DNA of 48,661 bases from Bacillus sp. MUM 116 (lineage in GTDB: Bacteria; Bacillota; Bacilli; Bacillales; Cytobacillaceae): assembly GCF_001866655.1 (NCBI RefSeq), contig NZ_MLYR01000121.1, positions 1-48,661 on the forward strand, given 5' to 3'. The position numbers and the translations under genes were made by a program. This document shows positions 40,258-48,626 of this stretch, in pieces. The notes beneath the pieces were generated by a model that searched no databases, was not told the DNA's origin, and saw nothing but the letters and a program-made list of their open reading frames with translations. Position 1 is the stretch's first letter. Every line of letters starts with the position of its first letter.

Positions 40258-40286
40258 ATGATAGACTATCAATCATCGTATATCAA
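40258..40286 (-). promoter_or_regulatory. Promoter of the cobalamin operon
   Basis: TTGATA (40281-40286) and TATCAT (40258-40263) on the minus strand are separated by 17 bases. A palindrome TGATAGACTATCA (40259-40271) overlaps the -10. The transcript would start about 40 bases before riboswitch 2. Confidence 0.65.
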
Positions 40287-40416
40287 GTTTTTTTGAAACT
40301 TTTTTAGCATAATTTTCTCAAAATAGATAGATTATCCTATCATCCTAGTTGGAACCTATATTATCCTGGCAAGTTTTATTTAGGCATATATATAGTGAAT
40401 TTTTGAAAAGAAGGAA

Positions 40417-41160
40417 TTACTTTGAAGTATTTTTATCATGATTTTCCTGGAAGATAAGTTTTTCAATTTGTAACATTGCGGAAAGGATATGGAGAAATGC
40501 TTCTTGCATTGTAGAACTTTTTGAATGTTTTTCAAAGTAGAAGGGTATGTGTATGGCTATTTCTTTCGTTGCCTCATAATCAAAATGGTAAAAGTCGACT
40601 ATTGGTGAGTGTAAACCATCCCCTAATGTGATTAACGTCCCCATCATAATTTCCCCTTTTTCGGGCGGAATCGCAAGCGGGTCACACACAAGAACATCAA
40701 ACGTTTTTTCTGTTAAAATATCAACAACAACAAAGAAACGGTCATTATATTTATAGCCGACATAGTAGAATTTAGGAAACACCTTCCAAGAGACTTTTAA
40801 CCACGATATGATGGCAGGACACTTGCTAAATCTTATATAGTTTTCAGCCAAATAATCCGCCATGCAGCTTTCACTAAAATTCTGACAGGAATCGTACAGG
40901 ATTCGCCACCAAAATAAATTGTGAAGTAAGATGTCCTTTTTCTCTTCCCTCGTTTCATGTTCTTCAACAAATTCCTCTAAAATCGGTGCAAACACATGAA
41001 AATATCGCTTCAGTGCATAGTTCATAAAATCTCTAAAAATCTCCATCAATTCATGCCTTAACTCATCCGAAACGGGATAATCCGGCCGAAAATTTTTTGT
41101 GTTGGTTACAGATTGTACAAAGTCTACAACCTTATCAACAGTTTCTTTAACTTCTATCAT
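40417..41160 (-). CDS. Unknown protein, 247 residues
   Basis: I do not recognise this gene with certainty. The product is soluble, rich in aromatic residues and acidic. The segment from LFWWRILYDSCQNF through FYYVGYKYNDRFFVVVDILTEKTFDVLVCDP and GEIMMGTLITLGDGLHS reminds me of the middle domain of SEC-C motif proteins, but no C-terminal zinc-binding SEC-C motif is present. Three cysteines are scattered. ATG 41160 follows AAAGGATGG. It is next to a decayed Uma2 gene and a pRiA4b-type gene, both of accessory character, and points away from the latter. A function is not proposed. Confidence 0.6.
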   Translation of the reverse strand: MIEVKETVDKVVDFVQSVTNTKNFRPDYPVSDELRHELMEIFRDFMNYALKRYFHVFAPILEEFVEEHETREEKKDILLHNLFWWRILYDSCQNFSESCMADYLAENYIRFSKCPAIISWLKVSWKVFPKFYYVGYKYNDRFFVVVDILTEKTFDVLVCDPLAIPPEKGEIMMGTLITLGDGLHSPIVDFYHFDYEATKEIAIHIPFYFEKHSKSSTMQEAFLHILSAMLQIEKLIFQENHDKNTSK

Positions 41161-41174
41161 TCAATTCCATCCTT

Positions 41175-41412
41175 TCATTTAAAAATTTCTTTTAAATCCA
41201 CACTGAATCCTTCTAAGAATTTGGACGTTACAACCCCACTCTCTGTTTTTATATCATGCTGCTCATACATTTCTTTTCATTAAGGAAATAAACCGTTACG
41301 AAATTAAGCATCGGATAAACAATCCAATACTCATGCCACCATAATTCATATAAAGATTATCGCGAATTTTAAAATAATCCTCTATAGCTATAGAATCATT
41401 CCGATATAGCAT
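41175..41412 (-). pseudogene. Decayed Uma2-family nuclease-like gene
   Basis: Three minus-strand fragments in different frames read like the two ends of a Uma2-family protein (restriction-endonuclease-like fold). The N-terminal piece starts at ATG 41412 after AAAGGAGAGG and gives LYRNDSIAIEDYFKIRDN. A second frame gives HEYWIVYPMLNFVTVYFLNE, and a third MYEQHDIKTESGVVTSKFLE followed by GFSVDLKEIFK and a stop at 41175. The order matches a Uma2 C-terminus (EYWIVDP..., then a ...GLEIDL.EIF end). The middle of the gene, including most catalytic residues, is deleted, and at least two frameshifts are present. Confidence 0.7.
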
Positions 41413-41768
41413 GATTATCCTCTCCTTTTACTTTCTGGAAAAGATGGTTTGCACATCTTGTTAATTTGCTTCAAGATAAAGATGAATTTTGTGCTGACGA
41501 TTGAAATCAGAAGAAATAGATGGAATAATAGTGGATTATTAAATGGGTAATAACCTGAAGGAAGCATGTAAGATTTCTGATTCATTATAACATTCTATTT
41601 TCCAAAATAGTAAAGTCTTTAAAGAGTTTTCACAAATCTGTAAAATTCCATTTTATTTATATTATGGACTTGTAGTGAATAGAGGGAAATTATATTGTAA
41701 TTGATTTTTAAAAAAATCTATGTTTCATTAGTATGTGAGATTCAATATAAATTAAAGGATGAAATACA
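41413..41768. other. Intergenic region without recognised features
   Basis: About 350 bases, AT-rich. No convincing reading frame with a ribosome site, hairpin terminator or repeat was found. It presumably contains the promoter of the gene at 41769, but no consensus pair could be picked with confidence. Confidence 0.5.
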
Positions 41769-43286
41769 ATGATTTTACAGTTAAAGGTTACATTAAAAAA
41801 TACAAAACCGCCGGTGTGGCGAAGAATAGAAGTGCATAGTAATACAACATTCCAACAACTCCATCATATTTTACAAGCAGCTTTTGATTGGTCAGATTAC
41901 CATTTACATTGTTTTGAAATTCGCAGAACCAATCAAGAAACAATAAGATCCAATTATCCAACCATTGGCCCTTTAGATCAAGATTATGATTTGGATAACT
42001 ATGACTATAATGAAAATAATGTTAAATTGAATGATTGGTTGAAGACTGAAAAAGATAAAGTGGTTTACATCTATGATTTTGGCGATGATTGGCAGCATGA
42101 AATTGTCCTTGAAAAAATTCTTTCTCCAGAGTCAGGCATATCTTATCCAAGATGCATTAAGGTAATGCGAGAAGCACCGGAGGAAGATTCAGGAGGTTTC
42201 GATGAAGTCAATGAATCATATGATAACACGGAAATTATGGAAAGAATAAATTCCCGTCTATCAGATGATTCTCCTGAACTTACAGAATCTCAATATTCCC
42301 ATTGGCCTGAACTTTTGGCACTGGCGAATGAATTCAAGGCACTTCAGCCTTGGAAATGGGTAAATGATGATCAAATTTTTGCTGTGGAAGATCCTAGTAG
42401 TGGAGAATATGTATTTTGTTCTGTGATGGGCGGCGGCGGAGTAGAATTTGGGATTGCAGCCTTTATTGACCATGATGGACTAAAATATCTAAATAAATTG
42501 GTTACGCAAGAAATCGATGAAAGTACCTATCTTGAACAAAGAAGTCTTCTTCTAAGCTTTAACGATCGATCTGACCTTACTTCTGAGGACCTTGATCTGT
42601 TAAAAGCACATGGTTTGTCTTATCGCGGTAAACGACAATGGCCACAGTTCCGAAGCTTTAAACCGGGGTATTTACCATGGATGTTAGATGAGGAAGAGGT
42701 AAAATTGTTTGTGACCGTGCTTAAACAAGCTATTGAAGTTTGCAAACTGGCATTAAATGATCACGAACTTCTTTCATGGAAGTTGGATACGTTTTTTACC
42801 CGCATGTTAAACGAGGATTCTAGAGTTTGGGAAAATTCAGAAGTTGAACTAATATATTCAGAAGATAAAAGGGATATTCCCCTGCTTGTTGATCAACTTG
42901 AATTGCAGCGTGCGCGTAAAATTTCCAAAAGGTTCAATGTCCCGATAGAATTTGATGTCTCTTTTGGACCAACACCGATTCAGGAGAATAGTGAGGAACG
43001 ACCTTATTTTCCCCATCTAGTTCTTTGTTTGGAAAGACATCGTGGACTAATTATCTACCAGGAATTTCTTAAGAATGATCAAAAAGATGCAGCAATTCAA
43101 CAATCATTGCTGTCTTTAATCCAAAACTTAAACGCAATTCCAAGGGAACTTTGGATTAAGGAAGAACTCCAGCCAATTCTTCAGCAGCTTGCATCAAAAC
43201 TAAGGATTAAACTTATAGGAGTCAAAAATCTGCGTTATCTTGAGGAAGCACGCAGAGAAATGTTCGCACATTTTAGAAGCCTCTAG
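41769..43286 (+). CDS. Plasmid pRiA4b ORF-3 family protein
   Basis: A 505-residue protein. The N-terminal PRiA4_ORF3 domain (about 1-150) is clear: LKVTLKNTKPPVWRRIEVHS, TFQQLHHILQAAFDWSDYHLHCFEI, and VVYIYDFGDDWQHEIVLEKI. The rest (about 190-505) starts with WVNDDQIFAVEDPSSGEYVF and CSVMGGGGVEFGIAAF, a pattern found in large Bacillus members of this family that I cannot tie to a function. ORF-3 domain proteins often occur on plasmids and mobile elements. Start ATG 41769 follows AAAGGATG. It is monocistronic; the antitoxin relic lies just downstream. Confidence 0.8.
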   Translation: MILQLKVTLKNTKPPVWRRIEVHSNTTFQQLHHILQAAFDWSDYHLHCFEIRRTNQETIRSNYPTIGPLDQDYDLDNYDYNENNVKLNDWLKTEKDKVVYIYDFGDDWQHEIVLEKILSPESGISYPRCIKVMREAPEEDSGGFDEVNESYDNTEIMERINSRLSDDSPELTESQYSHWPELLALANEFKALQPWKWVNDDQIFAVEDPSSGEYVFCSVMGGGGVEFGIAAFIDHDGLKYLNKLVTQEIDESTYLEQRSLLLSFNDRSDLTSEDLDLLKAHGLSYRGKRQWPQFRSFKPGYLPWMLDEEEVKLFVTVLKQAIEVCKLALNDHELLSWKLDTFFTRMLNEDSRVWENSEVELIYSEDKRDIPLLVDQLELQRARKISKRFNVPIEFDVSFGPTPIQENSEERPYFPHLVLCLERHRGLIIYQEFLKNDQKDAAIQQSLLSLIQNLNAIPRELWIKEELQPILQQLASKLRIKLIGVKNLRYLEEARREMFAHFRSL

Positions 43287-43336
43287 GTTGAAACTAACTG
43301 TCCGACTCCATTCTTTAAGAACAAGTAAATTGTTAC

Positions 43337-43426
43337 AAAAAAGACCGAGCATGCTGGAACATGTTCGGTCTTGCTATAGATGGTTCCCTCAACGGGAGAT
43401 CGGCTAGTAAGGGAAGTAATCCGCAT
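43337..43426. other. Orphan copy of the antitoxin RNA/toxin terminator element
   Basis: This segment aligns base by base with 19934-20022: GACCGAGCATG, CATGTTCGGTC, GGTTCCCTCA, GATCGGCTA and GGGAAGTAATCC correspond to parts of the antitoxin RNA. The toxin reading frame and the antitoxin's own terminator are missing. The first hairpin (43343-43370), followed on the minus strand by six T, now acts as the selO terminator. Confidence 0.8.
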
Positions 43427-43439
43427 TGGACTGGATCAA

Positions 43440-44906
43440 TCAAGTACCACAAAAAGTCCGATAAGGAAGGTTTGATGGAGCTGGTAATTTGCAGTACTCT
43501 TCCTGTTCAGGAGAATGTACAAATGGTTTTGAAAGAACATTAAGCAGTTTTTTTATCACACTCAAGTCTCCCTCATTTACAGCAGCTTCAAGGGCCTCTT
43601 CCACCCGATGATTCCGTGGAATGACAGCAGGATTGGTGTTCCGCATCAACTCAAGAGAAGATTCTTTTGATTCATCCTGCCTTCCTAATCTCGCTTGCCA
43701 CAGCTCATGCCACTTGGTAAATTCAGGAGTTCCGTAAAGAGGTGTATCCTCCATCTTATCGAGTGTTAATCCACGGAAGGTATTTGTATAATCAGCACGA
43801 TATTTTAACATGGTATTAAGCAGTTCCTCCACAAGAGCTGCATCCTCTTTCTCTTCATTAAATATTCCTAATTTTGCTCTCATTCCCTCAAGCCAATTTT
43901 TCTGATACTTATTCATATAACCGGATATTGCATCCTGAGCGATTTCAACGGCCTCTTCTTCATCATCATGCAAGAGTGGCAACAAGGTTTCAGCAAATCG
44001 CGCAAGGTTCCAACCGGCAATGTAAGGCTGATTGCCATAGGCGTATCGACCTTGGACGTCAATGGAGCTGAACACCGTTTCCGGGTCATACGTATCCATA
44101 AAGGCGCAGGGGCCATAATCAATTGTTTCACCACTTATTGTCATATTGTCCGTGTTCATTACACCATGGATAAAACCAACCAGCTGCCATTTCACCACAA
44201 GCGCTGCCTGACGATTGATTACCTCTTGAAGCAGGGAAAGATAACGATTTTCACCATTTTCAATTTCCTGATAATGGCGTTTAATTGCATAATCAGCCAG
44301 GATTCGGAGCTCTTCCACCGTTCCCCATTTGGCAACATACTGAAACGTGCCGACACGGATATGGCTGGCAGCAACCCGGGTCAGTATCGCTCCAGGAAGG
44401 TACGTTTCGCGAGCAATTTTTTCACCGGTTTCCACTACTGCTAAACTGCGGGTGGTCGGAATTCCAAGTGCATCCATCGCTTCACTGACGATGTATTCTC
44501 GGAGCATCGGTCCAAGTGCCGCACGGCCATCCCCTCCACGTGAATAGTGCGTTCTGCCGGAACCCTTGAGTTGTATATCATAACGATCCCCTTGAGGAGT
44601 TATTTGTTCCCCAAGGAGCAACGCCCTGCCATCACCTAACATGGTAAAATGTCCAAATTGGTGCCCGGCATATGCTTGCGCAATTGGGGAACCACCTTTA
44701 GGAATCCGGTTACCGGCCAGAACTTCTACACCTTCTACGGTTTGAAGTTCCTCGACGTTCAACCCAAGAGATTTCGCCAACAGACTATTAAGAATAATTA
44801 AATTGGGCGAACGAACCGGGTTTAGATTTTGACTGGTAAAAAATGATTTTGGCAGCCTGGCATAACTATTATCAAAGTTCCATCCTGTTTGATTTTGATT
44901 TGTCAT
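43440..44906 (-). CDS. selO: SelO/YdiU protein adenylyltransferase
   Basis: A 488-residue pseudokinase-fold enzyme that transfers AMP to protein Ser, Thr or Tyr residues and has been linked to redox stress. Family stretches are PIAQAYAGHQFGHFTMLGDGRALLLGE (about 75-101), QLKGSGRTHYSRGGDGRAALGPMLREY and GFIHGVMNTDNMTISGETIDYGPCAFMD with metal-binding Asn/Asp. The conserved C-terminal cysteine is present in YRTFCGT, where an intramolecular redox switch is expected. Length is typical for the bacterial form. Its 3' end abuts the antitoxin relic. It is monocistronic. Confidence 0.93.
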   Translation of the reverse strand: MTNQNQTGWNFDNSYARLPKSFFTSQNLNPVRSPNLIILNSLLAKSLGLNVEELQTVEGVEVLAGNRIPKGGSPIAQAYAGHQFGHFTMLGDGRALLLGEQITPQGDRYDIQLKGSGRTHYSRGGDGRAALGPMLREYIVSEAMDALGIPTTRSLAVVETGEKIARETYLPGAILTRVAASHIRVGTFQYVAKWGTVEELRILADYAIKRHYQEIENGENRYLSLLQEVINRQAALVVKWQLVGFIHGVMNTDNMTISGETIDYGPCAFMDTYDPETVFSSIDVQGRYAYGNQPYIAGWNLARFAETLLPLLHDDEEEAVEIAQDAISGYMNKYQKNWLEGMRAKLGIFNEEKEDAALVEELLNTMLKYRADYTNTFRGLTLDKMEDTPLYGTPEFTKWHELWQARLGRQDESKESSLELMRNTNPAVIPRNHRVEEALEAAVNEGDLSVIKKLLNVLSKPFVHSPEQEEYCKLPAPSNLPYRTFCGT

Positions 44907-44935
44907 GGTAACTCCTTTTTATTTTGTTCTTTTGC

Positions 44936-44999
44936 GATTCACCGATAAATGTTGCAGATTCGCTGATAAACGTCGTAAAACCTCTAATAAAATCTTCTT
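44936..44999. repeat. Degenerate 21-bp tandem repeat, two to three units
   Basis: GATTCACCGATAAATGTTGCA (44936) is followed at exactly 21 bases by GATTCGCTGATAAACGTCG, and a weaker third unit (CTCTAATAAAATC) follows in register. It lies between selO and the sdpI-like gene. Confidence 0.6.
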
Positions 45000-45098
45000 T
45001 ACACATTTTTAAGACGAATCTTTCAAGAAACAATAATCTCCTTATTATTTTAACATTTTTATTGTCCGCTAGAGGAAATTCAATATACCTTATCGTTC

Positions 45099-45737
45099 CT
45101 ACTTAGTTTGCTTTTTGAATAACAAATAGGAATAAAGGTAAACACTCACCACTCCTATAACTAATGCGGCAAAAAATAGCTGCATACCGATAGAACCAAG
45201 GAAACTTGCAATAAGAGATATTAGGCCGACGATGACAAATACATATCCACCAACTCGATGCGTTTTTTTCCACACATATTCTGAGGCAAGGGTCCATGGC
45301 GTGCGAAAGCCAATGAAATAATTATGACGAATTTGTGCCATGTAATTACCAAGCACAATGAAAAGAACGCCGAATAAAAGTGGAGATACCTTGTTAAACG
45401 GTACATGATAGCCAAGCCCACTTGCAATCGCAGACAGGTTCAAACAGGATAAAACCAAAATAATCACCATAGTGCTTATAGTGTAAGCATTTTTGTGCTT
45501 TTTATAGGATTCCTTTTTTGGATCAATATTGGGTAAATAATTAAGAAAAAAGAATAAAACAATCGGTAATATACCAAGACCGACAAGTTCCAGCTTAGAA
45601 CCATAGCGATTAACATCACCGTTAATCCCCCAATGAACAGGTACTTTGTCCGGCAAATGTGGGTAGGCCAAAATATTCAACAACAAAGTAATGATGGCGA
45701 TACCCATAGTTATAAAAAAAAGTTTATTTTTTCTCAC
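45099..45737 (-). CDS. sdpI: SdpI-family immunity/signal membrane protein
   Basis: A 212-residue membrane protein with about six helices. The DUF1648-type start (LLLNILAYPHLPDKVPVHWGINGDVNRYG, about 18-46) and the SdpI half (NYMAQIRHNYFIGFRTPWTLASEYVWKKTHRVGGYVF) are both present. In B. subtilis SdpI protects against the SdpC toxin and titrates the repressor SdpR to the membrane. Start GTG 45737 has AAAGGGGAG at seven bases; the longer frame to 45776 runs into sdpR. No sdpABC toxin genes are in the window, so this is an orphan immunity or stress-sensing pair. Confidence 0.85.
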   Translation of the reverse strand: MRKNKLFFITMGIAIITLLLNILAYPHLPDKVPVHWGINGDVNRYGSKLELVGLGILPIVLFFFLNYLPNIDPKKESYKKHKNAYTISTMVIILVLSCLNLSAIASGLGYHVPFNKVSPLLFGVLFIVLGNYMAQIRHNYFIGFRTPWTLASEYVWKKTHRVGGYVFVIVGLISLIASFLGSIGMQLFFAALVIGVVSVYLYSYLLFKKQTK

Positions 45738-45751
45738 AATATTTCTCCCCT

Positions 45752-46009
45752 TTAACTTTTTTTTTCTAAAAGCCACTTAATAACATCCTGTAAAATCGTG
45801 GAGTTCAATGAGTAAACCACGAACTGGCCCTTTTTTTCATCCAAAACCAGTCCTGCTGATTTTAGGATTTTTAAATGGTTGCTGATGGAAGGCTTGCTTA
45901 TATCGAATTGATCGGCAATTTCCCCGGCTGTTAAATCCTGCTCCTTTAATAAATCAAGTATTTTTCGTCTCGTTGGATCTGCCAACGCCTTAAAAACTTC
46001 GTTCATCAT
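45752..46009 (-). CDS. sdpR: ArsR-family repressor, SdpR-like
   Basis: An 85-residue winged-helix repressor with typical ArsR start (VFKALADPTRRKILDLLKEQ) and recognition region (ISKPSISNHLKILKSAGLV). No metal-binding CxC motif is seen, which fits the SdpR type. It precedes the sdpI-like gene with 14 bases between stop and GTG start. An inverted repeat lies 15 bases upstream of its start (46025-46044), suggesting autorepression. ATG 46009 and ATG 46006 are both possible starts. Confidence 0.87.
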   Translation of the reverse strand: MMNEVFKALADPTRRKILDLLKEQDLTAGEIADQFDISKPSISNHLKILKSAGLVLDEKKGQFVVYSLNSTILQDVIKWLLEKKS

Positions 46010-46024
46010 AGCCCCTTCTTTAAC

Positions 46025-46044
46025 ATTTAGTTAATTATCTAAAT
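46025..46044 (-). promoter_or_regulatory. Candidate SdpR operator
   Basis: ATTTAG and CTAAAT are separated by 8 bases, directly upstream of the sdpR ribosome site and probably overlapping its promoter. Confidence 0.45.
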
Positions 46045-46068
46045 ATATAATACCATATTTTTCAAAAA

Positions 46069-46092
46069 GAAAAAGACCAAAATTGGCCTTTT
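46069..46092 (-). terminator. Terminator of the prenyl synthase fusion gene
   Basis: On the minus strand AAAGGCCAA and TTGGTCTTT pair with one wobble and are followed by TTTCTTTTT. Confidence 0.75.
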
Positions 46093-46099
46093 CGTTAAT

Positions 46100-48445
46100 T
46101 TAACGCTCCCGATTCACAAGATAATTCAATAAATGCTTCAAAAAAGAGATATTGCGCGGAATTTCATCCATTGCTTCCACGGCAAGACAGTAGTGCTCCC
46201 ACATCGCCTTTCGGGCAGCTTCCAAGCCTAGAATGGTCACAAAAGTCGAACGGTTGTTTTCAGCATCTTTTCCGATAGGTTTTCCAATAAATGTAACATC
46301 CCCTTCCACATCCAGCAGGTCATCTTTAATCTGAAAAGCTATGCCGGCATGACTGGCATATTTTTTCAATGCAGCCATTTCAATCTCGTCCACTTGGGCA
46401 AGAATCGCAGGCATAAGAAGGGAGGCCTCAAAGGCGATTCCGGTTTTATAAAAACACATTGTATTCAATTGTTCTAATGTCAATACTTTCCCTTTTGACT
46501 CCAAATCCATCGCCTGCCCCATACACATTAGCTCTGTCACTTGGGAAGAATATTGAATCATCTTTAGCACTGTTTTCGCATCAAACTTCTCAAGAGAAGC
46601 TTGTTCCCTAGTCGCCTTTTGAGTCAGAAAAAGTCCGGTTAATTCTGCGATGGCAATATTAAAAGTCTTATGCAGCGTCGGACTCCCCCTGCGGATGGAC
46701 GCATTATCCTGTGATGGCAGATCATCAAAAATAAGTGAAGCCGTATGCATATATTCGAGCGATTTTAGCAGTGGAACGATGGCCTGGGGATTGAAACCAT
46801 AAGTGTTCACTCCCATGAACCAAGTAATGATGGGTCTCAACCGCTTTCCATTCCCCACAAGGCTATAATTTGCTGCCTCGATGATGGGCGCGTCTAACTC
46901 GATTTTAGAAATAGCTAAACTATTGTTAATCTGATTGCGTATAGTTTCAATCGTATATGAAAATTCTTCTTGTTCTTTGCGATTATTTTTCAAAATTGTA
47001 ATGACATGGTCACGAAGCAGTTTATCAAAGAAATCGACTTCATTCGCTTTTCGGACCATCTTTTGAATCAGATGATTGAATTTAGGCATTCCAGAAGCGA
47101 ACAACTTCATCACTTCTTTATATTTTTCAACACCCATTCGTTTCTTGAAGCGTTTCAGACCATTAATGGCACGATCAAGAATCACCTCACAGGCTTTAGA
47201 ATCCGAATGGTACACGTTATGAATCAAATTGGCAATTACCGTCCAGTATAATTCAAACGGGTTAATCAAGTCTTTACGCTGTTTATGATATTTTAAATAA
47301 TAAGTATAGGGGGTTACAGCTCCCTCCTCCCAATCATCGAACATATCAGCAAAATCATCAGCCAGCTGATTGTATATACCATAATAAAAAGTCCTGTTGT
47401 CAAAACCCTTATCCTCAGGTGCATTAATGACCGACCGGGCAATCAATCGTGAAAAGGAAGACTTTAAAATGATTGGGAGATAAAGTTCTTCATTTGTATA
47501 GGTTGGATTGGATAGATTCTTTTCACGGTCCACTTCCTGCGCATGAAAAAACACGTAGGATTGTTCAAAAAAACTGTCACTTGTTTGAGGGTTCTGATGA
47601 GCCTTTATATACTCAAAGGCTACGCGAAGTTCTGAATGAACATAACGTACCAAATCCCCGTTTGCTCCAATCCATTTCCCTACTTCCGGTACGGTACCGG
47701 TCAACAGGGTAGTACGGATGAGATTGGAATATTGCTTTTTTTCATCATCGGATAAGACTTTGGCATCAAGTAAATCATCAATAAAGGGGTAGGTTAACCC
47801 ATAAGAAAACCCCAGCCGGACAGCTTCATCCAGTTTACACGCTCGTTCCTCAAATGTAATCTCTTTATCCATCTCCTCCATCACGTGCATGACGACTCCG
47901 CCAATGATTTTAATCAGTTTCCTCTGTGCATGGTCGGCATCCATCCCTTTTGGAAGGTTGGAAGATACGATTTTTAGTTTGTTTATCAACCAGATAATAG
48001 TGGATTCAATGCCCTCTTTCTGGCTCCAACGATACATTCCGGCTAAACTAAATGTCTCCGTTTTGCTCGGCTGCCTTAGATGACTTTTTAGGTTGTTCAC
48101 TATCTGAGAAATCCTTTTTTTGGTTTCAGAAGAATCCAAGGCTTTACCTAAATCACGCATATAAATATAAGAGATGCTGCGATCCAAATAAGGTTCTAGT
48201 TTCCCGGCATAATCCAGCCAGCGAATATGATTGTAATACCCAGTTGTTCTATTTTTACCTGTGAAATAAGAGAGAAATGGAAAACGATGAATATGGTTGT
48301 GTTTCCATGAATGAATGTCTTTTGTTAATGCAGAAACAAACGTCTTTTGCCGGACTTGACTAGACAGTGATTTAAAATATTCCGCAGCTTTCTCTTCTGC
48401 TTGCATATAGCACGCGGTGGCATCATGGATTAATTCCTTATTCAT
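46100..48445 (-). CDS. Two-domain protein: Asp-rich isoprenoid-synthase-like N-terminus fused to a prenyl diphosphate synthase
   Basis: A 781-residue protein. Residues about 490-781 are a complete all-alpha prenyltransferase: GNGKRLRP (531-538), first Asp motif DDLPSQD (574-580, the DDxxxxD form of IspA/bacterial GGPP synthases), RRGSP (585-589), GQAMD (643-647), KTG (667-669) and second Asp motif DDLLD (708-712). The N-terminal 480 residues are mostly helical. They carry DDLLD (223-227) and DDFADMFDD (363-371), suggestive of a second, diverged isoprenoid-synthase or terpene-cyclase fold, though I cannot confirm this. ATG 48445 is chosen because AGAGGG is ten bases upstream; ATG 48454 touches it. 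The product is unknown. It is monocistronic. Confidence 0.8.
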   Translation of the reverse strand: MNKELIHDATACYMQAEEKAAEYFKSLSSQVRQKTFVSALTKDIHSWKHNHIHRFPFLSYFTGKNRTTGYYNHIRWLDYAGKLEPYLDRSISYIYMRDLGKALDSSETKKRISQIVNNLKSHLRQPSKTETFSLAGMYRWSQKEGIESTIIWLINKLKIVSSNLPKGMDADHAQRKLIKIIGGVVMHVMEEMDKEITFEERACKLDEAVRLGFSYGLTYPFIDDLLDAKVLSDDEKKQYSNLIRTTLLTGTVPEVGKWIGANGDLVRYVHSELRVAFEYIKAHQNPQTSDSFFEQSYVFFHAQEVDREKNLSNPTYTNEELYLPIILKSSFSRLIARSVINAPEDKGFDNRTFYYGIYNQLADDFADMFDDWEEGAVTPYTYYLKYHKQRKDLINPFELYWTVIANLIHNVYHSDSKACEVILDRAINGLKRFKKRMGVEKYKEVMKLFASGMPKFNHLIQKMVRKANEVDFFDKLLRDHVITILKNNRKEQEEFSYTIETIRNQINNSLAISKIELDAPIIEAANYSLVGNGKRLRPIITWFMGVNTYGFNPQAIVPLLKSLEYMHTASLIFDDLPSQDNASIRRGSPTLHKTFNIAIAELTGLFLTQKATREQASLEKFDAKTVLKMIQYSSQVTELMCMGQAMDLESKGKVLTLEQLNTMCFYKTGIAFEASLLMPAILAQVDEIEMAALKKYASHAGIAFQIKDDLLDVEGDVTFIGKPIGKDAENNRSTFVTILGLEAARKAMWEHYCLAVEAMDEIPRNISFLKHLLNYLVNRER

Positions 48446-48581
48446 CGTAAACATTCCCTCTGCTTTATTTTTATTTCTAAAAATTCTTTAATTATACAAA
48501 ATTTCCTTTAAAAACTATTAAAATATATTTATATATAATCTAAAAATAGCAAATTTATACGTTATTCGTTATTAGAAAATT

Positions 48582-48622
48582 TAAAAGACCTGTTCATTCC
48601 CACATAATGGAACAGGTCTTTT
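48582..48622. terminator. Bidirectional terminator at the right edge
   Basis: TTAAAAGACCTGTTC and GAACAGGTCTTTTAA form a perfect 15-bp stem with an 11-base loop. It most likely ends the gene entering from the right. Confidence 0.88.
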
Positions 48623-48626
48623 AAAT

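Noticed and set aside
43361..43543. 60-codon frame over the antitoxin relic
   Set aside because: It crosses the selO 3' end and the RNA-type element and resembles no protein. No ribosome site was found.
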